Shown here piece by piece: positions 8,673 to 18,127 of a stretch of 64,000 bases of DNA. Numbering within the stretch: the stretch's first letter is position 1; the number at the start of each line of letters is the position of its first letter. A model generated the notes under the pieces. That model was given only the letters and a program-made list of their open reading frames with translations. It did no database searches and had not been told where the DNA came from. This DNA comes from Bacillota bacterium (GTDB lineage: Bacteria > Bacillota > Clostridia > Christensenellales > CAG-138): assembly GCA_023455425.1 (NCBI GenBank), contig JAEYCM010000013.1, positions 27,004 through 91,003 of the forward strand, read 5' to 3'. The translations under genes and the position numbers were made by a program.

Positions 8673-11003
8673 TTGACTACTGCCATAGGAACGAATGTCA
8701 CGCGGAAGGATGCGTGGGATAAAGCGACGGGCCGCGCCGCCTATACGGACGATCTTCCCGGAAATGGCGCGGCATTTGCGCGCCTCCTTACAAGCCCGCA
8801 CGCGCACGCGAAAATTGAGCGCATCGACGTTTCTAAAGCGGAAGCGCTGCCCGGCGTGCTGGCCGTGCTGACCGGCCGGGACTGCCCCCGCACGGTGGGC
8901 CCCCTGTTGCAGGACCGGCCCATACTGGCTAGAGAAAAGGTCCGCTACGCGGGGGAACCGGTTGCGCTTGTCGTCGCGTGGGAGGAATGCATCGCCGCAC
9001 GGGCTCTGGAACTGATCGAAGTCGTCTATACGCCGCTTACGCCGGTGCTGACACCGTCGCAATCTTTAAAAGCGAACGCGCCGCGCATCCATGAAAACCC
9101 GAAGGCATACCGCCGCGTAAAGTCGGATATCTACCCCGTGGAGAACAGCAACATCGCAAGCCAATACCAAATCCGAAAAGGGGACGCCAAGAACGCTCTT
9201 GCCGCAAGCGACATCGTCGTCACCAAGCGCTTCTTCCTCCCCCCTTCCGCGCACGCGTCTATGGAAACGCATTGCGCCGAGGCGGAAATAAAAGCCGACG
9301 GCACGGTGGTGATTTCGGCTTCCTCCCAGGCGCCCTATGAGGTGCGAAAACAGCTTGCGGAAACCTTTGCGCTCGAAGCCGGTAACATAGAGGTCAAAGT
9401 GCCGTTTGTCGGCGGCGGCTTTGGCGGCAAAGCGCCCGTTATGCTCGAATTTTTAGCCTACCTTGCTTCACACAAGCTCGGCGGGCAGAAAGTGCGCGTA
9501 GCCCTCCCGCGCGAGGAAGAATTTCATACAGTGCCCTGCCGCATCGGACTGGAAGCGGAACTCACGCTGGGCGCAAACCGGGAAGGCGTATTGCAGGTCG
9601 CCCGGCTTTGCTACTGGGTGGACTGCGGCGCATACAGCGACAGCGCGCCCTATATGACAAAAGCCATCGCCGTGGACTGTACGGGCCCGTACGACATCCC
9701 GCACCTATTCTGCAACGCCTGCTGCGTCTATACCAACCACACGTTTGCCACCTCCTACCGCGGGTTCGGGCACGATTCGCTGACGTTCTGCATCGAGCGG
9801 ACGCTGGACACGCTTTCTACTCAGCTTCATATGGACCCGCTTGTGCTGCGGCAGAAAAACGCAATCGTCCCCGGCAAAGAGACGCCCACGCAGGTCGTTG
9901 TTAGCCGCGGCAACGCGGGCGATCTTTCCGCCTGCCTGCAACAGCTCAAATCCCTTGTGAAATGGGAAAGCGGTCGGGTCATTCCAATCAAGGAAAACAC
10001 GGTGCGCGCGCAGGGCGTCGCCTGCTTTTGGAAGTGCGAAAACCCGCCGCCCAACGCCGTTTCCGGCGCGCTTGTCACGCCCAACCCGGACGGCAGCTTC
10101 AACCTTAACACCGGGGTGGTGGAAATGGGTTCGGGCGGACAGACGCTTTTAGCGCAGTTGTTTGCGGAAAAGCTGCAGATTGAGCCCAGCATGGTGCACG
10201 TTTCCTTTCCGGTGGATACGCGGCTAAACCCCGAGCATTGGAAGACGGTCGCCAGCATGACGGCGCATATGGCGGGGAGCGCGGTCTGCGCTGCGGCGGA
10301 CGATATCATTACCCAATTGAAGCGCAACGGCGCTATGGCGCTTGGATGTGCGGAAGAGGAAATCGAGGTGGCGCACGCCCGGGTATACCAAAAGAGCGCG
10401 CCGGAAAAATTTATACCTTTTAAGGATATCGTCAACGGCTATCAGGCGGAGGACGGTTCTTCCATCGGGGAACCGGCGCTCGGGCGCGGCAGCTTTATGT
10501 TAAAGGGGCTGACGTTATTGGACGAGGTTTCGGGCAAAGGGCGGACGGGGCCTTCCTGGTCGGTCGGCGCGCAGGCTGTGGAGGTGGAGCTGGATACCAA
10601 AGAATACACCTACCGCATCCTGTCCGCGACGACCGTGATGGACATTGGCCGCGTGATCGACCCCGAGGCCATGCGCTCTATCATCGCGGGCGGCATGGCG
10701 ATGGGGGTCTCCATGGCCACGCGCGAAGCGTACCATTACGACGCGGACGGCGTTTTGACCACGCCGACCCTGCGGACCTACAAGCTCTTGCACATCGGAC
10801 AGGAACCGGAGTACCGTGTGGGGTTTGTGGAAACGCCGGAGGAACATTCGCCTTACGGGGTCCGCAAATTTTCGGAGCACGGCATCCTTGGCATCCCGGC
10901 AGCGTTTGCAAACGCGCTTTCCTCCGCGCTCAACCAACCCATCGATACGCTGCCGCTTACGCCGGAACGGCTCTGGCGCACCGCAGAGGGAGGTACCCCA
11001 TGA
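8673..11003 (+). CDS. xdhA: Xanthine dehydrogenase-type molybdopterin-binding subunit
   Basis: This is the large subunit of a molybdenum hydroxylase that oxidises purines or other N-heterocycles. It has the N-terminal VTRKDAWDKATGRAAYTDD domain, the cofactor-binding VPFVGGGFGGK loop, SYRGFGHDS and a C-terminal FSEHGILGIPAAFANA segment containing the expected catalytic Glu. I start it at TTG 8673 because AAGGA (8659-8663) sits 9 bp upstream; ATG 8655 is the alternative and has no ribosome site. Length is then 776 residues, normal for the family. The stop overlaps the FAD subunit by ATGA. Exact substrate cannot be told from sequence. Confidence 0.9.
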   Translation: MTTAIGTNVTRKDAWDKATGRAAYTDDLPGNGAAFARLLTSPHAHAKIERIDVSKAEALPGVLAVLTGRDCPRTVGPLLQDRPILAREKVRYAGEPVALVVAWEECIAARALELIEVVYTPLTPVLTPSQSLKANAPRIHENPKAYRRVKSDIYPVENSNIASQYQIRKGDAKNALAASDIVVTKRFFLPPSAHASMETHCAEAEIKADGTVVISASSQAPYEVRKQLAETFALEAGNIEVKVPFVGGGFGGKAPVMLEFLAYLASHKLGGQKVRVALPREEEFHTVPCRIGLEAELTLGANREGVLQVARLCYWVDCGAYSDSAPYMTKAIAVDCTGPYDIPHLFCNACCVYTNHTFATSYRGFGHDSLTFCIERTLDTLSTQLHMDPLVLRQKNAIVPGKETPTQVVVSRGNAGDLSACLQQLKSLVKWESGRVIPIKENTVRAQGVACFWKCENPPPNAVSGALVTPNPDGSFNLNTGVVEMGSGGQTLLAQLFAEKLQIEPSMVHVSFPVDTRLNPEHWKTVASMTAHMAGSAVCAAADDIITQLKRNGAMALGCAEEEIEVAHARVYQKSAPEKFIPFKDIVNGYQAEDGSSIGEPALGRGSFMLKGLTLLDEVSGKGRTGPSWSVGAQAVEVELDTKEYTYRILSATTVMDIGRVIDPEAMRSIIAGGMAMGVSMATREAYHYDADGVLTTPTLRTYKLLHIGQEPEYRVGFVETPEEHSPYGVRKFSEHGILGIPAAFANALSSALNQPIDTLPLTPERLWRTAEGGTP

Positions 11004-11854
11004 TTCCTGGCGATTTTATCTACTGCAAGACAGATACATTGAAGGAAGCTGCCGAGGCATATAAGGGATATGCAAAAGAAGGCAGACAGGTGTGCTATTA
11101 CGGCGGCGGCAGCGAGATCATCACCATGAGCCGCGCGGGCAGCATATGCCCCGATGTTGTGATTGACTATAAATCCATTCCCGAATGCAGGGTGTTGGAG
11201 ATTGACGGGGAACATCTCGTCATCGGCGCGGCGCTTTCGCTCACCGCAATCAAGGACTCAAAACGCTTTCCTATGCTGAGCAGCGCCTGCGGGCGGGTGG
11301 CGGACCACACCAACCAATGCCGCATTACGCTGGGCGGCAACCTGTGCGGGTCCATCCGTTACCGTGAATGTAGCCTGCCGCTGCTGGTCTCGGACGCAAA
11401 GCTGTTGCTCTCTTCCGGCAAAAGAACGCGTACCGTGCCCTTTTGCGATGTGTTCCACGAACGTATGCGGCTGGAACCCGGGGAACTGGTCGTGCAGGCG
11501 CTTGTGCCCGTAAACGCGCTTAAGGCGCCGTTTGCGCATATCAAAAAATCGCCCGGCGAGAAGATCGATTATCCGCTTGTGGACGTCACGGCAATGCTTT
11601 TTCACGATAAACTGCGCGCGGCGTTCTCCGGCGTGTGCGGCTTTCCATTCCGGAGTGCCGAAATGGAAGCGGCACTCAACGACAGATCAAAACCCATCCC
11701 GGAGCGCGTACGGGCGGTAACCAAGCATTTGCCCGCAAAACCCGTGACGGATGCGGAGGGCAGCGGGGCATATCGTCTTTTCATACTGGAACGGACGCTG
11801 GAAAACCTGTTGTCCGCATGGGAGAACGGCAGCCTGGAAGGAGAAGGCGCATGA
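11000..11854 (+). CDS. xdhB: Xanthine dehydrogenase FAD-binding subunit
   Basis: This 284-residue CoxM-type flavin subunit passes electrons from the 2Fe-2S clusters to NAD or another acceptor. The FAD pyrophosphate loop YYGGGSEIITMSR (about 33-45) and the second FAD contact NQCRITLGGNLCGSIRYREC (about 104-123) are visible. Both ends overlap neighbouring genes by ATGA, which indicates translational coupling of the three subunits. Confidence 0.92.
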   Translation: MIPGDFIYCKTDTLKEAAEAYKGYAKEGRQVCYYGGGSEIITMSRAGSICPDVVIDYKSIPECRVLEIDGEHLVIGAALSLTAIKDSKRFPMLSSACGRVADHTNQCRITLGGNLCGSIRYRECSLPLLVSDAKLLLSSGKRTRTVPFCDVFHERMRLEPGELVVQALVPVNALKAPFAHIKKSPGEKIDYPLVDVTAMLFHDKLRAAFSGVCGFPFRSAEMEAALNDRSKPIPERVRAVTKHLPAKPVTDAEGSGAYRLFILERTLENLLSAWENGSLEGEGA

Positions 11855-12324
11855 AAGTATACGAGGGGAAGACAGTCATCACGCTCACCGTCAACGGCGA
11901 ACCTAGAGACGTCATGGCGCGGCCCTCCGACGTGCTGTTGGACGTACTGCGTACCCAATTGCATTTGACCGGTGCAAAGCCCGGCTGCAAAAACGGAGAC
12001 TGCGGCGCGTGCACCGTGCTTCTTGACGGGTGGCCCGCAAAATCCTGTTTGGTGCTGGCTGTGGAATGCGTAGGGCATGATATCCTCACAGTAGAAGGGC
12101 TTCAAGGTACAGCCCCCGTGCAGCAGGCGTTTGTGACGCACAACGCATTCCAGTGCGGCTACTGTACGCCGGGCTTTTTGATGGTATCCCATGCGCTCCT
12201 TACCCACCACCCGCAGCCGGAGGAATATCAGCTGGAGGAATGGCTGCAAAGCAACATCTGCCGCTGCACCAGCTACAATGAAATTCGCAAGGCGCTCAAT
12301 TCGCTGATCGACACGCAGGCATGA
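11851..12324 (+). CDS. xdhC: Xanthine dehydrogenase 2Fe-2S subunit
   Basis: This 157-residue subunit carries two 2Fe-2S clusters. The plant-ferredoxin-type cluster is bound by CKNGDCGACTVLLDG and a downstream Cys; the second, helical cluster by CGYCTPGF and CRCTSY. The true start is ATG 11851, overlapping the FAD subunit stop; the frame is open further upstream but inside xdhB. Maturation genes for the molybdenum cofactor are not in the window. Confidence 0.94.
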   Translation: MKVYEGKTVITLTVNGEPRDVMARPSDVLLDVLRTQLHLTGAKPGCKNGDCGACTVLLDGWPAKSCLVLAVECVGHDILTVEGLQGTAPVQQAFVTHNAFQCGYCTPGFLMVSHALLTHHPQPEEYQLEEWLQSNICRCTSYNEIRKALNSLIDTQA

Positions 12325-12325
12325 A

Positions 12326-12351
12326 AACGCCCGCCTAATCAGGCGGGCGTT
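12326..12351. terminator. Bidirectional terminator between xdhC and the ROK gene
   Basis: AACGCCCGCCT (12326-12336) pairs perfectly with AGGCGGGCGTT (12341-12351). The minus strand has a TTTT run beyond the stem. It serves the convergent ends of the xdh operon and the ROK regulator. Confidence 0.85.
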
Positions 12352-12383
12352 ACAAACGGTCCTATCGCTCTGCTTTGGTGATT

Positions 12384-13607
12384 TTACTCCTGCGGGTCGG
12401 CGCAGAGCTTTTCTTCAAACGCCTCGAGCGCCAGCACGGCGGCGCCGATTGCGCACCCAAGCGTACCCAACAAGGATGAGGCTTCCACGAGCACATCCTT
12501 TGCGTGCTGCGGATATTTGCGCCCGCGCGTATAGGTGCGGATGCGCTCCACGAACCGTTCGCTCAGGCTGGGCAGCGTACCGCCCAACACAATGAGTTCG
12601 GGGCTAAAGAGCGTGACCACATTGCCTAAGGCAAGCGCAATGGTCCGCGCGGCATTGTCTATAATATCCACAAACAGCGGAATCCCAAGATCGCTCAGGC
12701 GGAAAATGTCCTCCAGGCGCAGCGCCTCCACATCGCAGGGTACAGGGAGGTTGCAGTTGTCCATGAGCTTGATGCGCGTACGCGCCTCGTTGATAAGCGC
12801 CTCCCCTTTGACTAGGGCCTCCAGGCACCCGTACTGACCGCAGGTACAGCGGGGACCGTTGGGCTCGATGAGCATATGGCCAATTTCCCCCGCGCCGTCC
12901 TTGAACCCATGGATGACATTGGCGTTGGTCACAAGGCTGCCGCCGATGCTCTGCTTAAACATCATCAGATAAAACATCGTTTTGTAGGAAGCCGCCATGC
13001 CGAAGCCTGCCTCCGCAAGCGCCGCGGCATTTGTTTCCCTGTCGCAGCAGCAGGGGATCCCCAGACGTTCCTCCAATATGGAACAGATGGCGACATTCTT
13101 AAGATCCGGGAAATTGGGCGGGTTAATCAATATCCCGTTGCGCGAATCGAGCGGACCGGGCGCGGCTACTCCCAAACCCAGTACGCGTTCCTTTTCAATA
13201 CCGCCTTTTTTAAGGAGATATTCGACCCCCTGCACGATATTATCCAGTATCGTTTCCTTGGGGGCATACCGGTCCACTTCGATTTCATAATCCATGACGG
13301 GGCGCGCCTTAAAATCGCACAGCATAAAGCTGATTCCGTCCGTGGTGAGCACGACCCCGGCAAGATAGTACGCTTCCGGATTGATATCGAGCATGATGGG
13401 GCGGCGGCCTTTTGAGGCGTTTGCTACGCCTGTCTCCACCAGGATATTACTTTTAATAAGAGCCGCGACAATATTCGTAACGGCAGGCGACGTCAGCCCA
13501 AGCTCCTTTGCAAGCTCGGCGCGCGAGATCGGCGCCCGTTTTCGCACCGCATCCAGCACAATCCGGGCATTGTTCATCTTCATTGTCTGGCTGTTGATTT
13601 TTTCCAT
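12384..13607 (-). CDS. ROK-family transcriptional regulator (NagC/XylR type)
   Basis: This 407-residue repressor has an N-terminal winged helix-turn-helix (ISRAELAKELGLTSPAVTNIVAAL, residues 27-50) and a ROK sugar-kinase-like domain with GLGVAAPGPLD, GGSLVTN and the zinc-binding CTCGQYGCLEA motif. The ATP-phosphate loop normally seen in ROK kinases (DxGGT) is replaced by VLTTDG, as expected for a regulator that senses sugar rather than phosphorylating it. It is divergent from the sugar ABC operon that begins at 14136, so that operon is its likely target. TTAATTAA-centred sites occur in front of both. Confidence 0.9.
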   Translation of the reverse strand: MEKINSQTMKMNNARIVLDAVRKRAPISRAELAKELGLTSPAVTNIVAALIKSNILVETGVANASKGRRPIMLDINPEAYYLAGVVLTTDGISFMLCDFKARPVMDYEIEVDRYAPKETILDNIVQGVEYLLKKGGIEKERVLGLGVAAPGPLDSRNGILINPPNFPDLKNVAICSILEERLGIPCCCDRETNAAALAEAGFGMAASYKTMFYLMMFKQSIGGSLVTNANVIHGFKDGAGEIGHMLIEPNGPRCTCGQYGCLEALVKGEALINEARTRIKLMDNCNLPVPCDVEALRLEDIFRLSDLGIPLFVDIIDNAARTIALALGNVVTLFSPELIVLGGTLPSLSERFVERIRTYTRGRKYPQHAKDVLVEASSLLGTLGCAIGAAVLALEAFEEKLCADPQE

Positions 13608-13644
13608 TCCGCTATACGCCCCAGTGATCAGAACAAACTGATAT

Positions 13645-13664
13645 AATTATTTTAATTAATAAAC
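13645..13664. promoter_or_regulatory. Candidate ROK operator in front of the ROK gene
   Basis: An AT-rich near-palindrome centred on TTAATTAA (13652-13659) lies about 40 bp upstream of the ROK start. NagC-type regulators bind AT-rich inverted repeats of this kind. The same TTAATTAA core recurs at 14017-14024 before the transporter operon. Confidence 0.45.
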
Positions 13665-13822
13665 ATTATTTGTATTTTACATTGATGGGAGCCGATATTC
13701 TTTTTATAGCACAGTTTTATTCGAATTACAAGGCAAAAGCGCATTTCATAAATGGGTCTTATAAAAATCTCAGGGATAAAGCCTCGCTGTTGCGATATAT
13801 TATGTTAAACCAATTAAAAATA

Positions 13823-13854
13823 TTGTTGCAAATTTATAACCAACATGATACGAT
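13823..13854 (+). promoter_or_regulatory. Weak candidate promoter for the sugar ABC operon
   Basis: TTGCAA (13826-13831) and TACGAT (13849-13854) are 17 bp apart, a tolerable sigma-70 match. It would give a leader of roughly 275 nt containing the 14017 TTAATTAA element and a small GCAAC/GTTGC hairpin (14044-14057). Nothing else gene-like is seen in 13608-14135. Confidence 0.3.
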
Positions 13855-14011
13855 ATGCAGGCAAGGAACTCTCAGGCAATCCGCTTAATTTTTATGCAGA
13901 ATGGAGCAAAAAACGCCCGATTCGTCACAAGTCGGCACGATGCGCCGTACATCCGCAGCGCCGCGTTTTAACAAGACATCAGACGATCTCATTTGCTTTC
14001 AGGAACCCCAC

Positions 14012-14030
14012 CAATATTAATTAAAAAAAG
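14012..14030. promoter_or_regulatory. Candidate ROK operator before the sugar ABC operon
   Basis: A second AT-rich site with core TTAATTAA (14017-14024), 110 bp before the binding-protein start. It matches the site in front of the ROK gene, which supports joint control. Confidence 0.4.
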
Positions 14031-14135
14031 TAAATGCCCGGTCGCAACAATGGTTGCTCTGTTTTCTTTGCATCAGATACCAGTTTTCAGTTTCGCGCAA
14101 ACGCGAATGATCAATAATCAGGAGGAGAAACCAAA

Positions 14136-15200
14136 ATGAAGCACATCAAGCTGTCTATCGCATTGCTGCTGGTGCTGAGCATGTCCCTTGCCGCATTCGG
14201 CTGCGCCGCACCGGCGGCAGAAACCCCTGCGGCTCCCGAAGCCCCCGCGGCAACCGAAGCCCCGGCTGCACCCGCTCCCGAGGCCCCTGCCGCCGAAGAA
14301 ACCATCAAGGTTGCAGGCGTTGTGTTCCAGGATGACCAGTTCATGAACATGCTCACCAAGGGCTATGTCGATGCCGCTGCGGCAGCGGGCGTAGAATGCC
14401 TCACCGCCAACACCAGCAACGACCAGGCCAAGGAAGTGGAACTGATCAACACCTACGTTGGCCAGGGCGTCAAGGGTATCGCCATTGCGCCGTTGAGCTC
14501 CGATGCTTCCATCGCAGCGCTGCGCGACGCCAACGCCCAGGGCGTGCAGATCGCCATCACCAACCTCAACCTCGAAGGCGCAGACTTTATCGCGGGCGGC
14601 TATTGCTCCGACGACTTCACCAACTGCAAGCTCGTCGGCACGGAAGCGGCCAAAGCCATCAAGGAAAAGTTCGGCGACACCGAAATCAAGCTTGCCGTCG
14701 TACAGTTCAAGTCCCTGCTGGTTGACCAGTCCACCGCGCGCGTCAACGGTTACCTCGCGGGCCTCGATGAAGCCGGCGTGAAGTATACAATCGTTGCCGA
14801 TCAGGACGCCTGGATGCAGGACACCGCACTTGAAACCGCGGGCGGCATCCTCACAGCCAACCCTGACCTCAACGTCATCATCACCGTGAACGACGGCGGC
14901 ACCATCGGTTCCACCATGGCCGTTGCAAACGCGGGCCTCGCCGATAAGGTTCTGGTGTTCGGCCATGACGGAAGCGACCAGATCTCCAGCATGATCCTCG
15001 ACACCGCAAGCCCCCTGTATGCCGTTGTCACCCAGGATCCCTACGGCCAGGGCTTCAACGCGATGACCGCGCTCATCAAGGCCATCAAGGGCGAAGACAT
15101 CTCCGAGACCAAGGGCAAGGTACAGTTTGTACCCGGTACCGTGCTCTCCAAGGGCGATCTCGAAGGCGTCAACAAGTGGCGCGCCGACAACGGCCTGTAA
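14136..15200 (+). CDS. Sugar ABC transporter substrate-binding lipoprotein
   Basis: This 354-residue periplasmic-binding-protein-like lipoprotein has an N-terminal signal, the lipobox LAAFGC (Cys23 lipidated) and an Ala/Pro/Glu-rich tether of about 30 residues. The two-lobed RbsB-type (peripla_BP_4) domain follows, from IKVAGVVFQDDQF to the C-terminus. It captures a monosaccharide outside the membrane and delivers it to the permease encoded downstream. The ribosome site AGGAGGAG is strong. A hairpin after the gene separates it from the ATPase and likely gives it higher expression. Confidence 0.93.
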   Translation: MKHIKLSIALLLVLSMSLAAFGCAAPAAETPAAPEAPAATEAPAAPAPEAPAAEETIKVAGVVFQDDQFMNMLTKGYVDAAAAAGVECLTANTSNDQAKEVELINTYVGQGVKGIAIAPLSSDASIAALRDANAQGVQIAITNLNLEGADFIAGGYCSDDFTNCKLVGTEAAKAIKEKFGDTEIKLAVVQFKSLLVDQSTARVNGYLAGLDEAGVKYTIVADQDAWMQDTALETAGGILTANPDLNVIITVNDGGTIGSTMAVANAGLADKVLVFGHDGSDQISSMILDTASPLYAVVTQDPYGQGFNAMTALIKAIKGEDISETKGKVQFVPGTVLSKGDLEGVNKWRADNGL

Positions 15201-15220
15201 GCCAAATTAATCAAAACCAG

Positions 15221-15252
15221 CCGCCGGTATGGCCTTGCGCCGTACCGGCGGG
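15221..15252 (+). terminator. Attenuator-type hairpin after the binding-protein gene
   Basis: CCGCCGGTA and TACCGGCGG form a stable stem followed by ATTTTAGC, a weak T tract. Partial termination here would explain the 400-bp gap within the operon and a surplus of binding protein. Confidence 0.6.
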
Positions 15253-15429
15253 ATTTTAGCGGTAGGCGCATGATGCGCCATCTTCCAAATTCCCGGCATG
15301 CCCGGAGCGCCGCGCAGGAAAACAGTGCGTGGAGGGAGAATACTATATTGCCGCACTACGGAACCGTTTCAGCATGCGCTAGCTGCATACTGAAAGGAGC
15401 TTTCGCCTGCGGCGAAGTCCCATGGTTCT

Positions 15430-15455
15430 AAAATCGCGTCACCGGCGCGATTTTT
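15430..15455 (+). terminator. Second hairpin in the binding-protein/ATPase gap
   Basis: AAAATCGCG (15430-15438) pairs perfectly with CGCGATTTT (15446-15454) and is followed by further T residues. It looks like an intrinsic terminator or processing stem. The remaining sequence from 15253 to 15607 shows no gene. Confidence 0.5.
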
Positions 15456-15607
15456 ACCCTTGTCAGCGACAGTTCGCAAACCTGATCTTTCGGCGTATCC
15501 TCTAAAGGACGCACTGAACCCGCCGTCTCACGAAGCGCCCGGAATGCGCTATGAAACGGCCCTCTATCATATGTTACGTTATCTTATCTTTGGAAGGCGG
15601 ATCAAAC

Positions 15608-17095
15608 ATGGCCGTACTTAAAACGAAGAGCCTCATAAAAGAATATCCCGGATGTGTGGCGCTCAACGACGTTTCCGTACAGTTTGACAGCGGAAAGGTA
15701 CATGCGCTTTTGGGAAAGAACGGCTCGGGCAAATCCACTTTGGTCAAATGTTTTGCGGGCGTCGTCACCCCCACCTCCGGGGAAATGTTCCTGGATGAAA
15801 CCAAGCTGCATTTTAACAGCCCGTCCGAAGCGTATGCAAAAGGCCTCGCCGTTGTGTACCAGGAAATGAGCCTGGTGCCCGGGCTTACCGTAACGGAAAA
15901 CATTTTCTTAGGCCGCATGCCGAAAAAAAACGGCGTTATCGACTGGCGGACGGCCCACCGCATGGCGGCGGACATGCTCAAGCGCATGAAGGTGGACATC
16001 GACCCGAAGGAGCGCGTTTCAAGGCTGAGCATGTGGCAGTGCCAGGTGGTGGAAATTACCAAGGCCATGAGCTACAACCCCAAGGTGCTCATGCTTGACG
16101 AACCCACCTCGGCGCTTGCGACGCATGAGGTTTCCTCCCTGTTTGAGGCCATACGCGAACTCAAAAAGCAGGACGTTATCATCATCTATATTTCACACAA
16201 GCTGCACGAAATCCCCAAAATCGCCGATACCGTGACGGTGCTGCGCGACGGCCTGCTGATCGGCACCGCCAACATCAGCGAGATCGACGACCGCGGAATC
16301 CTCCATATGATGTTCGGCGACGTCACCATCAAGCAGCGGCCTGCAGACCTAACGATACAGGATGAAACGGTGCTGGAAGTCAAAAACCTGACCCGTACGG
16401 GCAAGTTTGAGGACGTTTCTTTTGTGCTCAAAAAAGGCGAGGTGCTGGGCATTGCGGGCATGCTCGGTTCCGGCAGGACGGAACTATTGAAGAGTATATT
16501 CGGCGCGGACCCGTACACCTCCGGTGAAATCATCGTAAAAGGCAAAAAAGTGCCGCGCAGAGTCTCCCCCATCTCCATGAAAAAGGCGGGGCTGGGCCTG
16601 ACGCCCGAAGACCGCAAGGCGGAAGGGCTGGTGCTCATCCACTCCATCAACGACAACCTGTGCTACGCAAGTATGGATCGGTTGTCAAACGGCTGGGTGG
16701 AAAGCAGGAAAAAGCGCCTTAACGCCGCGGCCACACAGATACGGGACCTTCAGATCAAGGTGCCGGACGCGAAAAATTCCGCAAATTCGCTTTCAGGCGG
16801 CAACCAGCAAAAGGTCGTCGTAGGAAACTGGCTTAACACGCAGCCGGAAATCATGATGTACGACGAACCCTCGCGCGGGATTGACGTCTCCGCAAAGCAG
16901 CAGATATTTGAAATCATGTGGGAGCAGTCAAGAAAAGGCGTTTCCACCATATTCGTTTCCTCGGAGCTCGAAGAGCTATTGGAAGTCTGCCACAGGATAC
17001 TCATCATGCGCGGCGGGCGCATCACCGGCGAAGTCACCCCGGACGAAATCAACATTGAAAGCTTATATGCCATGAGCATGGAGGTAGCGGAGTAA
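15608..17095 (+). CDS. Sugar ABC transporter ATP-binding protein (RbsA/MglA type)
   Basis: This 495-residue protein contains two fused ABC ATPase domains. Domain 1 has Walker A GKNGSGKST and Walker B VLMLDEPTSAL. Domain 2 has the degenerate P-loop GMLGSGRTE normal for this family, the signature LSGGNQQK and MMYDEPSRGID. It powers import by the permease whose gene starts one base inside its stop codon. ATG 15608 (GGAAGGCGG upstream, start MAVLKTKSL) is preferred over the in-frame ATG at 15551. Confidence 0.93.
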   Translation: MAVLKTKSLIKEYPGCVALNDVSVQFDSGKVHALLGKNGSGKSTLVKCFAGVVTPTSGEMFLDETKLHFNSPSEAYAKGLAVVYQEMSLVPGLTVTENIFLGRMPKKNGVIDWRTAHRMAADMLKRMKVDIDPKERVSRLSMWQCQVVEITKAMSYNPKVLMLDEPTSALATHEVSSLFEAIRELKKQDVIIIYISHKLHEIPKIADTVTVLRDGLLIGTANISEIDDRGILHMMFGDVTIKQRPADLTIQDETVLEVKNLTRTGKFEDVSFVLKKGEVLGIAGMLGSGRTELLKSIFGADPYTSGEIIVKGKKVPRRVSPISMKKAGLGLTPEDRKAEGLVLIHSINDNLCYASMDRLSNGWVESRKKRLNAAATQIRDLQIKVPDAKNSANSLSGGNQQKVVVGNWLNTQPEIMMYDEPSRGIDVSAKQQIFEIMWEQSRKGVSTIFVSSELEELLEVCHRILIMRGGRITGEVTPDEINIESLYAMSMEVAE

Positions 17096-18081
17096 TGCTG
17101 CAAAACAAAAAAGCAAGAAACTTTCTTCTGGACCACATCATTGAAGTATTGCTTGTGATCCTGGTGGTGGGTATGTGGCTTGCAAGCCCGTCCTTCATGA
17201 CCTTAGGCAACTGGATGAACATATTGCGCAACGTCTCGCTTAAGGGCGTTATCGCGTTCGGCATGACGATGGTCATTATCGCCGGTATGATCGACCTTTC
17301 CATCGGCTCCACCGTGGCGCTTGCGGGCGTTATCGTGGCGCGGTTCTGCCGCGATCTTCCCGCCTCCACTGGCATGAGCGTGGATGTGGCTGCGATATTG
17401 GGCATCCTGTGCGCGTTTGCGGCGGCTGTTGTCGTAGGCATCGTTCACGCCATTGCGGAGCACAGGTTCAGAATGCCCGCATTCATCGTGACTTTGGCCA
17501 CGCAGAACCTTCTCTATGGTCTGGCGGGCATCCTGTGCGAAGGCTTCCCCATCGCAAACCAGTATCCCGCGTGGTTCGTCTACCTTGGCACCGGCAAAAT
17601 CGGCGGCGTGCAGGGCTTCCCCATCCCCTCTGTCATTTTGCTGCTTGTATTTGCCGCGATTTTCTTTATTATGAATTACACAACCACCGGGCGTTCTATC
17701 TACGCCGTGGGCGGCAACCCGGAATCGGCCCGGCTTTCCGGCATCAACGTGTTCAAGACAAAGGCGGTGGCGTTCATCACCGTACAGCTCATGTGCGTGC
17801 TGGGCGGCTTCATGAACAGCGCGCAGGTGCTCTCGGGCTCCTTCAGCTTCGGGCGCGGCTGGGAAGTTGACGTGATCTCCGCGGTCGTCATCGGCGGCAC
17901 AAGCATGCTGGGCGGTATCGGCAAAGCGTGGGGCACACTCATCGGCATCATATTCCTGGGCGTCATCATCAACGGCATGACGATACTCAACATCAGCGTC
18001 TACACCCAGTATGTCATCCGCGGTATCCTTATGGCGTTCGCGGTGCTCATCGCGACCTATCAGGCCAAATCCAAGGCATAG
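17095..18081 (+). CDS. Sugar ABC transporter permease (RbsC type)
   Basis: This 328-residue integral membrane protein has about nine or ten hydrophobic segments and the RbsC family signature region (GMIDLSIGS near 62-70 and AVVIGGTSMLGGIGKAWGT near 263-281). It forms the transmembrane channel for the sugar. Its ATG overlaps the last base of the ATPase stop (TAATG), so the two are co-translated. Confidence 0.93.
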   Translation: MLQNKKARNFLLDHIIEVLLVILVVGMWLASPSFMTLGNWMNILRNVSLKGVIAFGMTMVIIAGMIDLSIGSTVALAGVIVARFCRDLPASTGMSVDVAAILGILCAFAAAVVVGIVHAIAEHRFRMPAFIVTLATQNLLYGLAGILCEGFPIANQYPAWFVYLGTGKIGGVQGFPIPSVILLLVFAAIFFIMNYTTTGRSIYAVGGNPESARLSGINVFKTKAVAFITVQLMCVLGGFMNSAQVLSGSFSFGRGWEVDVISAVVIGGTSMLGGIGKAWGTLIGIIFLGVIINGMTILNISVYTQYVIRGILMAFAVLIATYQAKSKA

Positions 18082-18127
18082 CCCGCAATCAAGCGGCAAC
18101 ATTACATTGTAAAAGGGAGCAAGTGAT

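Noticed and set aside
13670..13888. 72-codon open frame in the ROK-ABC intergenic region
   Set aside because: No ribosome site, biased AT-rich composition, and it lies in a region with operator-like and promoter-like elements.
14118..14966. Minus-strand open frame opposite the sugar-binding protein
   Set aside because: Shadow of a real gene; the Gly/Arg/Cys-rich product mirrors the Ala/Pro-rich linker.
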